Assembly (NCBI GenBank): GCA_003225455.1
Contig: QIAB01000075.1
Span: 45,401-80,616, forward strand
DNA from: Acidobacteriota bacterium
GTDB lineage: Bacteria; Acidobacteriota; Terriglobia; Terriglobales; Acidobacteriaceae
Reading direction: 5' to 3'
Length of the DNA: 35,216 bases
Of the stretch, positions 14,886 to 22,403 are shown piece after piece (position 1 is the first letter of the stretch; every line of letters starts with the position of its first letter). A model generated the notes under the pieces. The model made no database searches, was not told where the DNA came from, and saw nothing but the letters and a program-made list of their open reading frames with translations. Both the position numbers and the translations under genes were made by a program.

Positions 14886-15776
14886 CTATTTCTTGACGGT
14901 TACGGCCACGCCATCGCGGATCGGCAGGATCGTGGTAAATAAATCCGGCGAGTTATACAGCAGTCGATTAAATTCCAAAATTGCTTTGGTGGATTTCTCT
15001 GCGGGATTTTTCTGCGCGACTTTGCCGCTCCAGAGCACGTTGTCGGTGACGAAAAGGCCGCCTTTGCGCAGCTTGGGAATGGCGATACGAAAGACTCGCG
15101 GGGAGTCTTCTTTATCCACGTCGTTGAAAATGATGTCGAACTGCTGCTTTTCTTCTGACAGCAGTTCGAGCGCGTCTCCGGTCTTAACAGCGATGCGGTC
15201 ACTGACGCCGGCGCGGTCAAAATACTTTCGTGCACGAGCGGCGTTATTGGAATCGCCATCGGTGTAAATCACCTGGCCGCCACCAGCGATGGCACGCGCC
15301 CACCAGATGGTCGAGTAGCCAATCGCCGAGCCCATTTCGAAAACGTTCTTAGCTTTTGTCATGAGTGCCAGTTGATACAGAAGGCGGCCGACTGCCGGGC
15401 CAACAATCGGGACTTTGTGCCTCGCGGCTTCAGTCTCCATTTCGGCGAGAACCTCATCCCGCGGCGGCAAGAGGGAGTAGATGTAGTCTTCAACGGCAGT
15501 TGTGGTGATTCCGCCCATGCGCCAATAGTCGTTGATCTTCTTTTTTTCCAAAATTGCTTTGGTGGATTTCTCTGCGGGATTTTTCTGCGCGACTTTGCCG
15601 CTCCAGAGCACGTTGTCGGTGACGAAAAGGCCGCCTTTGCGCAGCTTGGGAATGGCGATACGAAAGACTCGCGGGGAGTCTTCTTTATCCACGTCGTTGA
15701 AAATGATGTCGAACTGCTGCTTTTCTTCTGACAGCAGTTCGAGCAAAATCGATATGCCGATCCGATTACCCAACAT
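14886..15776 (-). CDS. SAM-dependent O-methyltransferase with duplicated N-terminal extension
   Basis: From about residue 78 (KKKINDYWRMGGITTTAVEDYIYSLLPPRDEVLAEME) to the end this is an ordinary class I O-methyltransferase of the caffeoyl-CoA/catechol type, about 220 residues. It has the SAM-binding EMGSAIGYSTIWWARA, the acidic YTDGD and the metal-binding FDIIFNDVDKED. It would methylate a hydroxyl of a small molecule with Mg2+. Residues 12-77 are an exact copy of residues 203-268, encoded by a perfect 199-bp DNA repeat, and replace the normal N-terminus. The first ten residues (MLGNRIGISI) look unrelated. The extension lacks the SAM motif and would be a useless half-domain, so the active protein might start at a TTG at 15551. 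Possibly a recent rearrangement or an assembly error. Divergent from hpt. Confidence 0.8.
   Translation of the reverse strand: MLGNRIGISILLELLSEEKQQFDIIFNDVDKEDSPRVFRIAIPKLRKGGLFVTDNVLWSGKVAQKNPAEKSTKAILEKKKINDYWRMGGITTTAVEDYIYSLLPPRDEVLAEMETEAARHKVPIVGPAVGRLLYQLALMTKAKNVFEMGSAIGYSTIWWARAIAGGGQVIYTDGDSNNAARARKYFDRAGVSDRIAVKTGDALELLSEEKQQFDIIFNDVDKEDSPRVFRIAIPKLRKGGLFVTDNVLWSGKVAQKNPAEKSTKAILEFNRLLYNSPDLFTTILPIRDGVAVTVKK
14973..15171 (-). repeat. 199-bp direct repeat, copy 1 (native position)
   Basis: Identical, by base-by-base reading, to 15546-15744. It encodes the core strand region LELLSEEKQQFDIIFN...KAILE in its normal place in the methyltransferase. The two copies are exactly 573 bp (191 codons) apart, so both are in the same frame. 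Confidence 0.95.
15546..15744 (-). repeat. 199-bp direct repeat, copy 2 (displaced, at gene 5' end)
   Basis: An exact second copy of 14973-15171 fused in frame upstream of the methyltransferase N-terminal helix. One boundary is at a T-run (15541-15547) and the other at 'gagc|aaaatcgat'. No target-site duplication or mobile-element end is visible at the edges. Confidence 0.95.
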
Positions 15777-15888
15777 AGGCTGAACGCTGATTGCGCTTCA
15801 TTCTATTGAGCAGAGCAGGCCGAGCGCAACGGCCCGCGGCGAAACCAAAACTTTGACTCGGAGATTTTGGCGAGTAATATGGAGCGCC

Positions 15889-16440
15889 GTGACTGAATTG
15901 AAAATCCTGATTTCGCGCGAACAGATCGCCACCCGGGTGACTGCGATGGCTGCTGACATCACTCGTGATTTTGCTGGCGAGCAGGTAATCTTTGTTGGCG
16001 TACTGAAGGGTGCAGCGATTTTCCTGAGCGATCTCGCGCGGCAGGTCAAGCTGGAGGCTACGTTCGACTTCATAGGAGTCTCGAGTTATGGCAATCGGCC
16101 AAGTCCGGCTCAGGAATTGAAAAGCGGATGGGATTCGACCGGCGAAGTTCGCCTGACCAAAGATGCCGATCAATCTATGCAGGGCAAGAACGTAATTCTC
16201 GTCGAAGATATTCTGGACACCGGGCTTACGCTCACGTATTTGAAGAAGCTGATTCTGGCGCGGCAACCCAAAACGTTTCGCATTGCCGCTCTGCTTGATA
16301 AGCCGTCGCGCCGCAAGCAGCCGATCCAGGCTGATTACGTGGGATTCAGCATCCCCGATGAGTTCGTTGTTGGGTACGGTTTGGATTATGCGGAACGCTA
16401 CCGGAATTTGCCCGATATTTGCGTTGTGCCACGGGAGTGA
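15889..16440 (+). CDS. hpt: hypoxanthine phosphoribosyltransferase
   Basis: A 183-residue type I phosphoribosyltransferase that salvages hypoxanthine (and often guanine) with PRPP. The PRPP-binding motif VILVEDILDTGLT spans residues 102-114. VIFVGVLKGAAIFLSDLAR gives the pyrophosphate loop with the Lys-Gly pair, FDFIGVSSYGN the flexible loop, and the C-terminal LDKPSRRK...ADYVGFSIPDEFVVGYGLDYAERYRNLP is the characteristic HPRT purine site. I start at GTG 15889 because GGAG lies four bases before it and the length then matches the family; the frame is open a little further upstream. It is divergent from the rearranged methyltransferase and 78 bp before the phosphatase gene, with which it may be co-transcribed. 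Confidence 0.93.
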   Translation: MTELKILISREQIATRVTAMAADITRDFAGEQVIFVGVLKGAAIFLSDLARQVKLEATFDFIGVSSYGNRPSPAQELKSGWDSTGEVRLTKDADQSMQGKNVILVEDILDTGLTLTYLKKLILARQPKTFRIAALLDKPSRRKQPIQADYVGFSIPDEFVVGYGLDYAERYRNLPDICVVPRE

Positions 16441-16518
16441 TTTCTTCAACAGGAATTGCCGATCTCCATCATCGCGGTTCAGCATCCTCGAGTCTAATAA
16501 CACGCTGGATCGGCTGAT

Positions 16519-18297
16519 ATGATAAGGGCTGTGGACGTGACTACCGATCAGCCAGAAATTCAGAGCGCAATCGAACCGCTTCTGCTCGAAGTAGCGGATG
16601 TGGTCAACACCACGCTCGATTTGGATACTACGCTGCGGCGTGTGGCCGAGCTGGTGCGCAAGGTTATTGATTACGAGATTTTTGCGATATTGCTGCTCAA
16701 TGAGAAGACTCAGGACCTGCGCTTCCGCTTTCAGGTGGGCTATCCGAAGGAAGTGGCCGATCGCATGCGCATAAAGGTCGGCGATGGTGTTACCGGTCTT
16801 GCAGCGCAGCGGCGTGAGGCGATCTTAGTTGGCGACGTATCCGAAGACACGCGATATATATCCGCCATCTCTGAGGTTCGCTCCGAGCTGGCGCTACCGC
16901 TGATTGTCAAGAACCGTGTGATCGGAGTAATTGACATTGAGTCAGTGCAACCCAACCACTTCACGGAAGAGCACAAGCACTTACTCACGCTTATCGCCTC
17001 GCGGATGGCCGTAGGTATTGAAAACGCGCGGCTCTACACGCGTACCACCCGGCAAGCTCGTATCCTGTTGTTGCTAAATGAAATTGCCCGCGAGCTGACG
17101 TCGATTCTCAATCTCGATCAGCTGCTGAAGCGTATAGCCGAGTTGCTCAGCCGCCTAATTGATTATCAGATGTTCAGCATTCTGTTGCTGGACGCGTCCG
17201 GCGAGAAGCTGCAGCACCGTTTTTCGCTGCGATTTCAGGAAAATATTCAGCTTAAGCACGATGTTCCGCTGGGCAAAGGAATAGTCGGTCATGCTGCCCA
17301 ACACAAGCATACAGTACTGGTTCCGGATGTCAGTAAAGATCCGCGATATGTCCTGGCGAATCCCGAAACCAGGTCGGAGCTGGCGGTACCCCTAATTTAC
17401 AAGGACAAAGTGATTGGGGTGCTGGATTTGGAGCACACGCGCCGAGGTTTTTTTACTGACGACCACAAACGCACCGTGACCACGCTGGCGGCGCAGGTGG
17501 CGATTGCCATTGAGAATGCCCGGCTCTATGAGGAGATTGCCCGGCAGGAGAAACGGCTGGAGCGCGATCTGGAACTGGCCCGCGAGCTGCAATTCCGGCT
17601 GCTGCCGCAATCCCAGCCGAAGCTACCGCATCTGGAGCTGGCGGCAAGGTTCACGCCGGCTCGGGCAATTGGTGGCGATCTATACGATTTCGTCAGCTAC
17701 TCGCTTTCGCGCACCGCGCTGATCATCGGAGATGTGAGTGGCAAGGGCGCTCCAGCGGCGATTTACGCGGCCCTGGTCAGCGGCATTCTGCGCTCCCATG
17801 CTCCCATCGAACCGGGGCCGGCGGAGATGCTGCGGGCAGTGAATTTTTCGCTTGGTGAGCGGCGCATCGACGGCCAGTTCGTATCGATCATTTATGCGGT
17901 TTGGGATGATGAGAATCGCACTTTGCAAGTGGCAAACTCTGGGCTGCCGCGACCGATCTACTGGCACGATGACAAAATTGAAATCATTGAGGCTACTGGC
18001 CTGCCTTTGGGCTTGTTCGATGATGCGGAATACGACGAGTTCACTTTCGACGCGAATCCGGGTGATAAGTTCGTATTCTTTAGCGACGGCATTCTGGACG
18101 CGCGCAATGAAGCGGGCGACTTGTTTGGGCGCTCACGGGTTGAGGAGATCGTGGCCAAATCCGATGGCGTTTCTGCCGAACAATTAGTGGACTCACTCTT
18201 CAAAGCGGTCGCGGAACATGCCGCTGGGGTGGAGACTTTTGATGACCAGACAGTGGTAGTTATCAAGGTGAGAGACGGCTCGGGAAACATCCAGTGA
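16519..18297 (+). CDS. GAF-GAF-PP2C (SpoIIE/RsbU-type) serine phosphatase
   Basis: A 592-residue cytosolic signalling protein. Two GAF sensor domains come first (about residues 25-175 and 190-345), as near repeats: LDLDTTLRRVAELVRKVIDYEIFAILLL... and LNLDQLLKRIAELLSRLIDYQMFSILLL..., each with a LALPLIVKNRVIGVIDIES-like core. A short coiled coil (EEIARQEKRLERDLELARELQFRLLPQ) leads to the PP2C/SpoIIE phosphatase domain. Its metal-binding acidic residues are seen in AIGGDLYDF, GDVSGKGAPAA, FFSDGILDARN and FDDQTVVVI. Such proteins dephosphorylate anti-anti-sigma factors in stress partner-switching, but no such partner is in the window. The stop overlaps the lysA start as GTGA, so the two are translationally coupled, which is a surprising pair. 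Confidence 0.93.
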   Translation: MIRAVDVTTDQPEIQSAIEPLLLEVADVVNTTLDLDTTLRRVAELVRKVIDYEIFAILLLNEKTQDLRFRFQVGYPKEVADRMRIKVGDGVTGLAAQRREAILVGDVSEDTRYISAISEVRSELALPLIVKNRVIGVIDIESVQPNHFTEEHKHLLTLIASRMAVGIENARLYTRTTRQARILLLLNEIARELTSILNLDQLLKRIAELLSRLIDYQMFSILLLDASGEKLQHRFSLRFQENIQLKHDVPLGKGIVGHAAQHKHTVLVPDVSKDPRYVLANPETRSELAVPLIYKDKVIGVLDLEHTRRGFFTDDHKRTVTTLAAQVAIAIENARLYEEIARQEKRLERDLELARELQFRLLPQSQPKLPHLELAARFTPARAIGGDLYDFVSYSLSRTALIIGDVSGKGAPAAIYAALVSGILRSHAPIEPGPAEMLRAVNFSLGERRIDGQFVSIIYAVWDDENRTLQVANSGLPRPIYWHDDKIEIIEATGLPLGLFDDAEYDEFTFDANPGDKFVFFSDGILDARNEAGDLFGRSRVEEIVAKSDGVSAEQLVDSLFKAVAEHAAGVETFDDQTVVVIKVRDGSGNIQ

Positions 18298-19619
18298 GCC
18301 GGACCGCTCGCCGGGGCATTGAGCGCCCACCTGCCTTTATTTATCGCGAACAGCGAAGTGGACTGCTGAGACGCAAATCAGAAAGTCTGGCTCTCTTCTG
18401 CGATGAGATCCCGTTGCAGCGACTCGCCGACAGCTTCGGCACACCTTTGTACGTATACTCCGCAACTGCCATCCGTGAACGCCTGCAGATTTTCCGACAC
18501 GCCTTCCGCAGAGTTCCGCACACGATTTGTTATTCCGTAAAAGCGAATTCAAGTCTTGGCATATTGCGGCTTATCGGTGCAGCGGGCTGCGGATTCGATG
18601 TGGTTTCGGGCGGCGAAATGGAGCGCGTTCTGCGCGTGGATCGGTGCGCCGCAAAGAGAGTCGTCTTCTCTGGAGTGGGCAAAACCTCGGAGGAGATGAC
18701 AGCAGCCCTCAAGGTCCGAATTCTCCTCTTCAACGTCGAGAGTGAATCCGAGTTGTGGGCGCTGGCGGAATGTGCGGCGCGCTCGAAGGAGAAGGCGCGA
18801 ATTGCGTTACGGGTGAATCCGGATGTGCCGGCCAACACGCATCCTTACATCTCTACCGGATTGCAGCAGCACAAATTTGGAGTTCCGATCGGTGAAGCGC
18901 GCAAGCTATACGCGCAGGCGGCTGGGAACAGGTATCTGGAAGTTGCTGGCGTTAGTGTTCACATCGGATCTCAAATTAGCGAGGTTGATCCCTTTTCGGC
19001 CGCAATGGAACGTGTGGCTGACCTGGTCCGCGAGCTTCGCAGAGATGGGCACCGAATCGACTACATTGATGCGGGTGGCGGTTTGGGAATTGCATATGAC
19101 CAATCGGAGAGCGATGATTTTGAGGTGTCCGCGGGCGAATATGCGGAGGGGCTGCTTCGCCCGTTGCGCGGTTTGAGAGTGCATCTGCTGCTTGAGCCAG
19201 GCCGCGCTATTGTCGGGCCTGCGGGTGCGCTCCTTACGCACGTGCTTTACAGGAAAACGAATAAGGACAAGAAATTTGTCGTAGTCGATGCCGCCATGAA
19301 TGACTTTCTCCGACCATCGCTGTATGAGGCTTATCACGAAATTGTTCCACTGCGCTTTAGGAAGCAAGATGCGCTTGAGAAAGTGGACGTGGTCGGGCCG
19401 GTTTGCGAGAGTGGAGACTTTTTCGCGCGTGATCGGGCACTCCCTGTGACTAGTGAAGGGGATGTGTTCGCGATCTTGGATGCTGGAGCTTACGGAATGG
19501 CGCTGGCCTCGAACTACAATACGCGTCCACGGCCTGCTGAGGTGTTGGTGGACGGCGGGTCGGTACGCGTGATCCGGCGCCGGGAGACGATCAGCGATCT
19601 GCTTCGGGGGGAAAGCTGA
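18294..19619 (+). CDS. lysA: diaminopimelate decarboxylase
   Basis: A 441-residue fold-type III PLP enzyme catalysing the last step of lysine synthesis, meso-diaminopimelate to L-lysine and CO2. Key features: the PLP lysine in ICYSVKANSSLGIL (Lys83), GFDVVSGGEMERVL, HIGSQI, the glycine loop DAGGGLGIAYD, the phosphate-binding EPGRAIVGPAG, the substrate motif CESGDFFARDR, and AYGMALASNYNTRPRPAEVLV near the end. The start is GTG inside the phosphatase stop (GTGA), with a 30-residue basic extension before the usual N-terminus. No other lysine genes are nearby, so its position behind a signalling phosphatase is notable. Confidence in the function is high. 19620-19744 downstream holds only a hairpin arm interrupted by the insertion sequence. 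Confidence 0.95.
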   Translation: MSRTARRGIERPPAFIYREQRSGLLRRKSESLALFCDEIPLQRLADSFGTPLYVYSATAIRERLQIFRHAFRRVPHTICYSVKANSSLGILRLIGAAGCGFDVVSGGEMERVLRVDRCAAKRVVFSGVGKTSEEMTAALKVRILLFNVESESELWALAECAARSKEKARIALRVNPDVPANTHPYISTGLQQHKFGVPIGEARKLYAQAAGNRYLEVAGVSVHIGSQISEVDPFSAAMERVADLVRELRRDGHRIDYIDAGGGLGIAYDQSESDDFEVSAGEYAEGLLRPLRGLRVHLLLEPGRAIVGPAGALLTHVLYRKTNKDKKFVVVDAAMNDFLRPSLYEAYHEIVPLRFRKQDALEKVDVVGPVCESGDFFARDRALPVTSEGDVFAILDAGAYGMALASNYNTRPRPAEVLVDGGSVRVIRRRETISDLLRGES

Positions 19620-19744
19620 AGATCAGGCAATAGCTCAGTAAATGATTGCAGCGGCGTCTTGATTAACCAGCCAGGCGGGATGGCACCGCTTTGATTTTCT
19701 TTGCACTCAGCTACAAAATGGCTGCCCCGCCTTTGCTGGTTTTG

Positions 19745-19794
19745 TGTCCAGTCTCATGACATCCTTTACAAAATGTCCCAGGACATCCTTTACA
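19745..19794 (+). repeat. IS481 left terminal inverted repeat
   Basis: About 39 of 50 positions match the reverse complement of the right end by hand alignment. It contains the motif GACATCCTTTACA twice, 24 bp apart (19758 and 19782), which would suit a transposase bound to two sites. Confidence 0.85.
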
Positions 19795-19831
19795 CTCCGG
19801 CGCGAGCGTAGCGAGCGCCGGAGTGTGGTCG

Positions 19832-20983
19832 ATGCCTTGGAAGACGATGGATGTCCAGGAACAACGTGTGAAGTTCGTGTTAGCGGCGGCACGGCAGGAG
19901 AAGCCGTTCGGTGGGTTGTGTCAGCAATTCGGCATCTCGCGTCCGACGGGGTATCGGTGGCGAGAGCGGTATCAGCGGGGCGGGCTGGCGGCAATTGCAG
20001 AACTGAGTCGGCGACCGCACCACAGCCCGCAACGCACCGCGACCGAGTTGGAGCAGCGCGTTGTGGAGATACGACGCCGCTATCCAGACTGGGGCGCGAG
20101 GAAGTTACAAGTGCTACTGGCGCGAGAGGGCAAGGACCTGCGGCGCAGCACGATTCACCGCATTCTGTTGCGCCACGATCTAGTGCGAGACACGGATCGG
20201 CATCAATTGGCGATGCAACGCTTCGAACGCGGTGCACCCAATGAACTGTGGCAGATGGACTTCAAGAGTCCGAAAGGATGGAACGCACCGATCGGGCCGT
20301 TGTCGGTGCTGGATGACCACAGCCGCTACCTACTGGTATTACAGGCGATATGGAGTACGCGCGCCGAACTGGTCCGAGAACAACTGGAAAGCGCTTTCAT
20401 GAGCTGCGGTGTACCTTCGGCGATGCTGATGGACCACGGCATTCCCTGGTGGAGCACGCTGGCGCCGAGCGGTGCGACCGAGTTGACGATCTGGCTGATG
20501 AAACAAGGAATCGAGCTGCACTGGAGTGGGCGGCGGCATCCCCAGACGCAAGGGAAAGTGGAACGCTTTCACGGGGAACTGGAGCGTGCTCTGCAACTGC
20601 GAGGTGCGCCGCGAAAAGAGCCGCAATCTTGGCTGGACGCCTTTCGCTGGGAGCACAATCATGTTCGGCCGCATGAAGCTTTAGGAATGCAAACCCCAGC
20701 CAGTCGCTGGCAGCAAAGTCCACGGCGTTACGATCCGCGGCCCCCAGCTTGGGAGTATCCGGCGGGCACGAAGGTCCGAAAAGTAGACAGCTGGGGCAAG
20801 CTCCATGCCTGGGGCACCACTTGGAACATCAGCAAGGGACTGTGTGGAGAACGAGTGCAACTGGAGCGCATCGGTGACCGGGTACTGGTGTTTTACTGTC
20901 GTACCCTGGTCCGCGAACTCGATCTCACGACCCATCGCTCGACCGCGGTCGAGCGATGGGTCGTGGAACCCGGCTACGAATGA
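19832..20983 (+). CDS. IS481-family DDE transposase
   Basis: A 383-residue integrase-fold transposase. An N-terminal helix-turn-helix (QEKPFGGLCQQFGISRPTGYRWRERYQRGG, about residues 22-51) is followed by a linker and the rve catalytic core with Asp143 (ELWQMDFKSPKG), Asp201 (SAMLMDHGIPWW) and Glu244 (TQGKVERFHGELERAL). The NHVRPHEALGMQTPASRW phrase after the core is standard for IS481. I choose the ATG at 19832 (MPWKTMD); a GTG at 19823 is in frame. The 3' part adds a beta-rich tail (KVRKVDSWGKLHAWGTTWNI) also known in this family. Full length and intact. Confidence 0.93.
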   Translation: MPWKTMDVQEQRVKFVLAAARQEKPFGGLCQQFGISRPTGYRWRERYQRGGLAAIAELSRRPHHSPQRTATELEQRVVEIRRRYPDWGARKLQVLLAREGKDLRRSTIHRILLRHDLVRDTDRHQLAMQRFERGAPNELWQMDFKSPKGWNAPIGPLSVLDDHSRYLLVLQAIWSTRAELVREQLESAFMSCGVPSAMLMDHGIPWWSTLAPSGATELTIWLMKQGIELHWSGRRHPQTQGKVERFHGELERALQLRGAPRKEPQSWLDAFRWEHNHVRPHEALGMQTPASRWQQSPRRYDPRPPAWEYPAGTKVRKVDSWGKLHAWGTTWNISKGLCGERVQLERIGDRVLVFYCRTLVRELDLTTHRSTAVERWVVEPGYE

Positions 20984-20989
20984 AACACA

Positions 20990-21040
20990 TGTAAAGGATG
21001 TCGCGGGACAAACTGTAAGGTATGTCGCGGGACTAGACAT
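20990..21040 (-). repeat. IS481 right terminal inverted repeat
   Basis: It mirrors the left end; the 13 innermost bases (TGTAAAGGATGTC) are a perfect reverse complement of the left copy. The outermost bases read TGTCTAGTC on the minus strand against TGTCCAGTC on the left. Confidence 0.85.
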
Positions 21041-21313
21041 TGGTTTTGCAAAGGTGGGCACCACGGACGCGATCTCAGGTTCATTCGTCACAGTCCACGA
21101 TTGGATATCTATGGTACGCCGGAGGCATGCCGAGCCGGAGCAGTGGAATTCACACTTCGTCCCGAAGTTGAGCGTTCCTCACAAGTGGAATGGTCTGATT
21201 TTGAAAGCGCATTTTCGCGCGACCTCTCGACGATTATTGAGGCTTGGGAAACTCACCACCTTAGTCAGTCGCTCGTGGCATAGTCCGAGAGCTAGCTTGG
21301 ACCGGACCGGTGG

Positions 21314-21344
21314 CCCACTCAAGCCCGGTTTTGGCTTGAGTGGG
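21314..21344 (+). repeat. 12-bp-stem hairpin repeat, copy 1
   Basis: CCCACTCAAGCC, loop CGGTTTT, GGCTTGAGTGGG: a perfect stem. The loop resembles the TGGTTTTG loop into which the IS481 element inserted 270 bp upstream. Confidence 0.75.
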
Positions 21345-21524
21345 GGAGTTCCGTAGTTGGACAGAGCGTTCCCGCTGCGCGTTCGCGTTTCCGTGCCGTC
21401 CATTCGACTCGATCTCTACGCGTCGCTCGCCCCAAAACAACACAAGGTCCCTCCACTCCGCAGATCAGCGTTCTAGCGGTGATCTGCTCCGGTCGGGATG
21501 ACAAGATTGAGAAGATCTGAACAT

Positions 21525-21557
21525 CCCCACTCAAGCCAAAAGCGGGCTTGAATGGGG
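21525..21557 (-). repeat. 13-bp-stem hairpin repeat, copy 2 (inverted)
   Basis: CCCCACTCAAGCC, loop AAAAGCG, GGCTTGAATGGGG with one mismatch. Its reverse complement matches copy 1 at 21314, so this is the same element turned round. It may also act as a terminator for the minus-strand gene's neighbourhood, but there is no T-run. Confidence 0.7.
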
Positions 21558-21616
21558 CACCCGTCGGACCAGGGGGAATTATCTATGTAGAAGCGCCCGC
21601 AGCTTGCGGAGATGCA

Positions 21617-22306
21617 TTATGCGGCTGACACGAGACGGGATGATTCAATCCCGTCCAACGCCCGCCACAGAGTCTGGGCTGTCGCTTCAGCCGCCGATAA
21701 TGCCTTTTCGGACGCTGTAGGATTCGCCTCCACACGTTTCTCCAACTGCTGCCGCCAGACCTGGGCGTGGTAGATGTCCGCGGCGGTGTGGAGATCGAAG
21801 TACGCGCATGCCTTGTCACTTGCAGCGTACTTATCTCGCAGCCCGCGCAGTTTCTCCGTAGCCAGGCGCGGAACTTGTGATTCGTAAGCGTAAAAGGCCG
21901 CCAAGGCTTCCTCTGGCGCGCCGTTACTAGCTACGTCATGGAAAAAAGCAATGAGATCGCTAATGCCCGCCACGGGCTGATGGCCGAGCAGATCGCGGCT
22001 GGCTCCCATTCCCTCGGCGAAATCAAGCCACAGTTCGGCGTGTGGCCTCTCGCCCGCGACTAATCCCTTTTCATCGGCCATGTTTGCCAGAACTGCCTGC
22101 CGCAAGTCGCCGTCGTCGAGTCGCACTGCAAGCTGCGCCAAGTACGTGGGGAATGCCGCCACATGGTGGTAATACTGGCAGGCGTACTCCCGCAAATCAT
22201 CATGAGACAACTCGCCCGCGGCCCAAGCCTTGTAATAAGGGTGGTCTAGCAAGTCATATTTTGCGATGCGCGCGTCCAATTCCTCGAAAAAATGTGCGCT
22301 TTCCAT
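21617..22306 (-). CDS. CADD-family heme-oxygenase-like diiron protein (putative pABA synthase)
   Basis: A 229-residue all-helical protein that reads like Chlamydia CADD along its length: GELSHDDLREYACQYYHHVAAFPTYLAQLAVRLDD, ANMADEKG, HAELWLDFAEGMG, AAFYAYESQVPRLATEKLRGLRDKY and HTAADIYHAQ. The six expected metal ligands are present (Glu79, His89, Glu142, His173, Asp177, His180). So are a Tyr in HPYYKAW (Tyr25) and Lys152 in TEKLRG, the positions used by CADD in its self-sacrificing synthesis of p-aminobenzoate for folate. The family is related to TenA/PqqC. The role here is inferred from these residues. No folate genes are adjacent; a CRP-like palindrome lies 40 bp upstream. It is not PqqC: the pattern fits CADD better, and the nearby PQQ dehydrogenase therefore lacks a local PQQ pathway. 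Confidence 0.85.
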   Translation of the reverse strand: MESAHFFEELDARIAKYDLLDHPYYKAWAAGELSHDDLREYACQYYHHVAAFPTYLAQLAVRLDDGDLRQAVLANMADEKGLVAGERPHAELWLDFAEGMGASRDLLGHQPVAGISDLIAFFHDVASNGAPEEALAAFYAYESQVPRLATEKLRGLRDKYAASDKACAYFDLHTAADIYHAQVWRQQLEKRVEANPTASEKALSAAEATAQTLWRALDGIESSRLVSAA

Positions 22307-22345
22307 AAATGCCCTCTCAAAAAATAAGAATGTTTACCGTGTACG

Positions 22346-22361
22346 TGTGACATTCATCACA
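22346..22361. promoter_or_regulatory. CRP/FNR-type palindrome TGTGA-N6-TCACA
   Basis: TGTGACATTCATCACA is an exact CRP-class core in the 97-bp gap between the divergent CADD-like and IPT-domain genes. It could bind a CRP/FNR-family regulator acting on either gene. No such regulator is in the window. Confidence 0.5.
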
Positions 22362-22403
22362 GAGTATTCCTCGTCAAAGCGAGTAGCTTAAAGCGGGTGC
22401 AAG

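Larger units (their letters stand above)
19745..21040 (+). mobile_element. complete IS481-family insertion sequence
   Basis: A 1.3-kb element with one transposase gene, long terminal inverted repeats (19745-19794 and 20990-21039) and an 8-bp direct duplication TGGTTTTG on each side (19737-19744 and 21041-21048). The ends begin TGT, as in the IS481/IS3 groups. Nothing inside looks damaged, so it may be active. The site is the loop of a palindromic repeat (left arm CCCCGCCTTTGC, right arm GCAAAGGTGGG). Confidence 0.9.
21041..21616. other. gene-poor stretch with two hairpin repeats in opposite orientation
   Basis: It starts with the second target duplication and the right arm of the interrupted hairpin. 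A 60-codon open frame (21101-21283, reading DIYGTPEACRAGAVEFTLRPEVE...) could be a gene remnant, but I recognise nothing in it. Two long-stem hairpins follow, then boilerplate ('ctccggtcgggatgacaag') common between acidobacterial genes. I see no other gene. Confidence 0.55.

Noticed and set aside
19745-21040. IS as the cause of a gene disruption
   Set aside because: The joined flanks form a hairpin repeat and no split open frame, so no gene appears to have been broken.
21101-21283. 60-codon open frame right of the IS element
   Set aside because: The composition is protein-like, but there is no start signal beyond a TTG, no known motif and no partner on the left of the IS; kept only as a possible remnant in the gap entry.
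21617-22306. PqqC, which would have linked to the PQQ dehydrogenase
   Set aside because: The sequence has the CADD ligand set and the Tyr/Lys pair; no pqqA, B, D or E is near. CADD family fits better.
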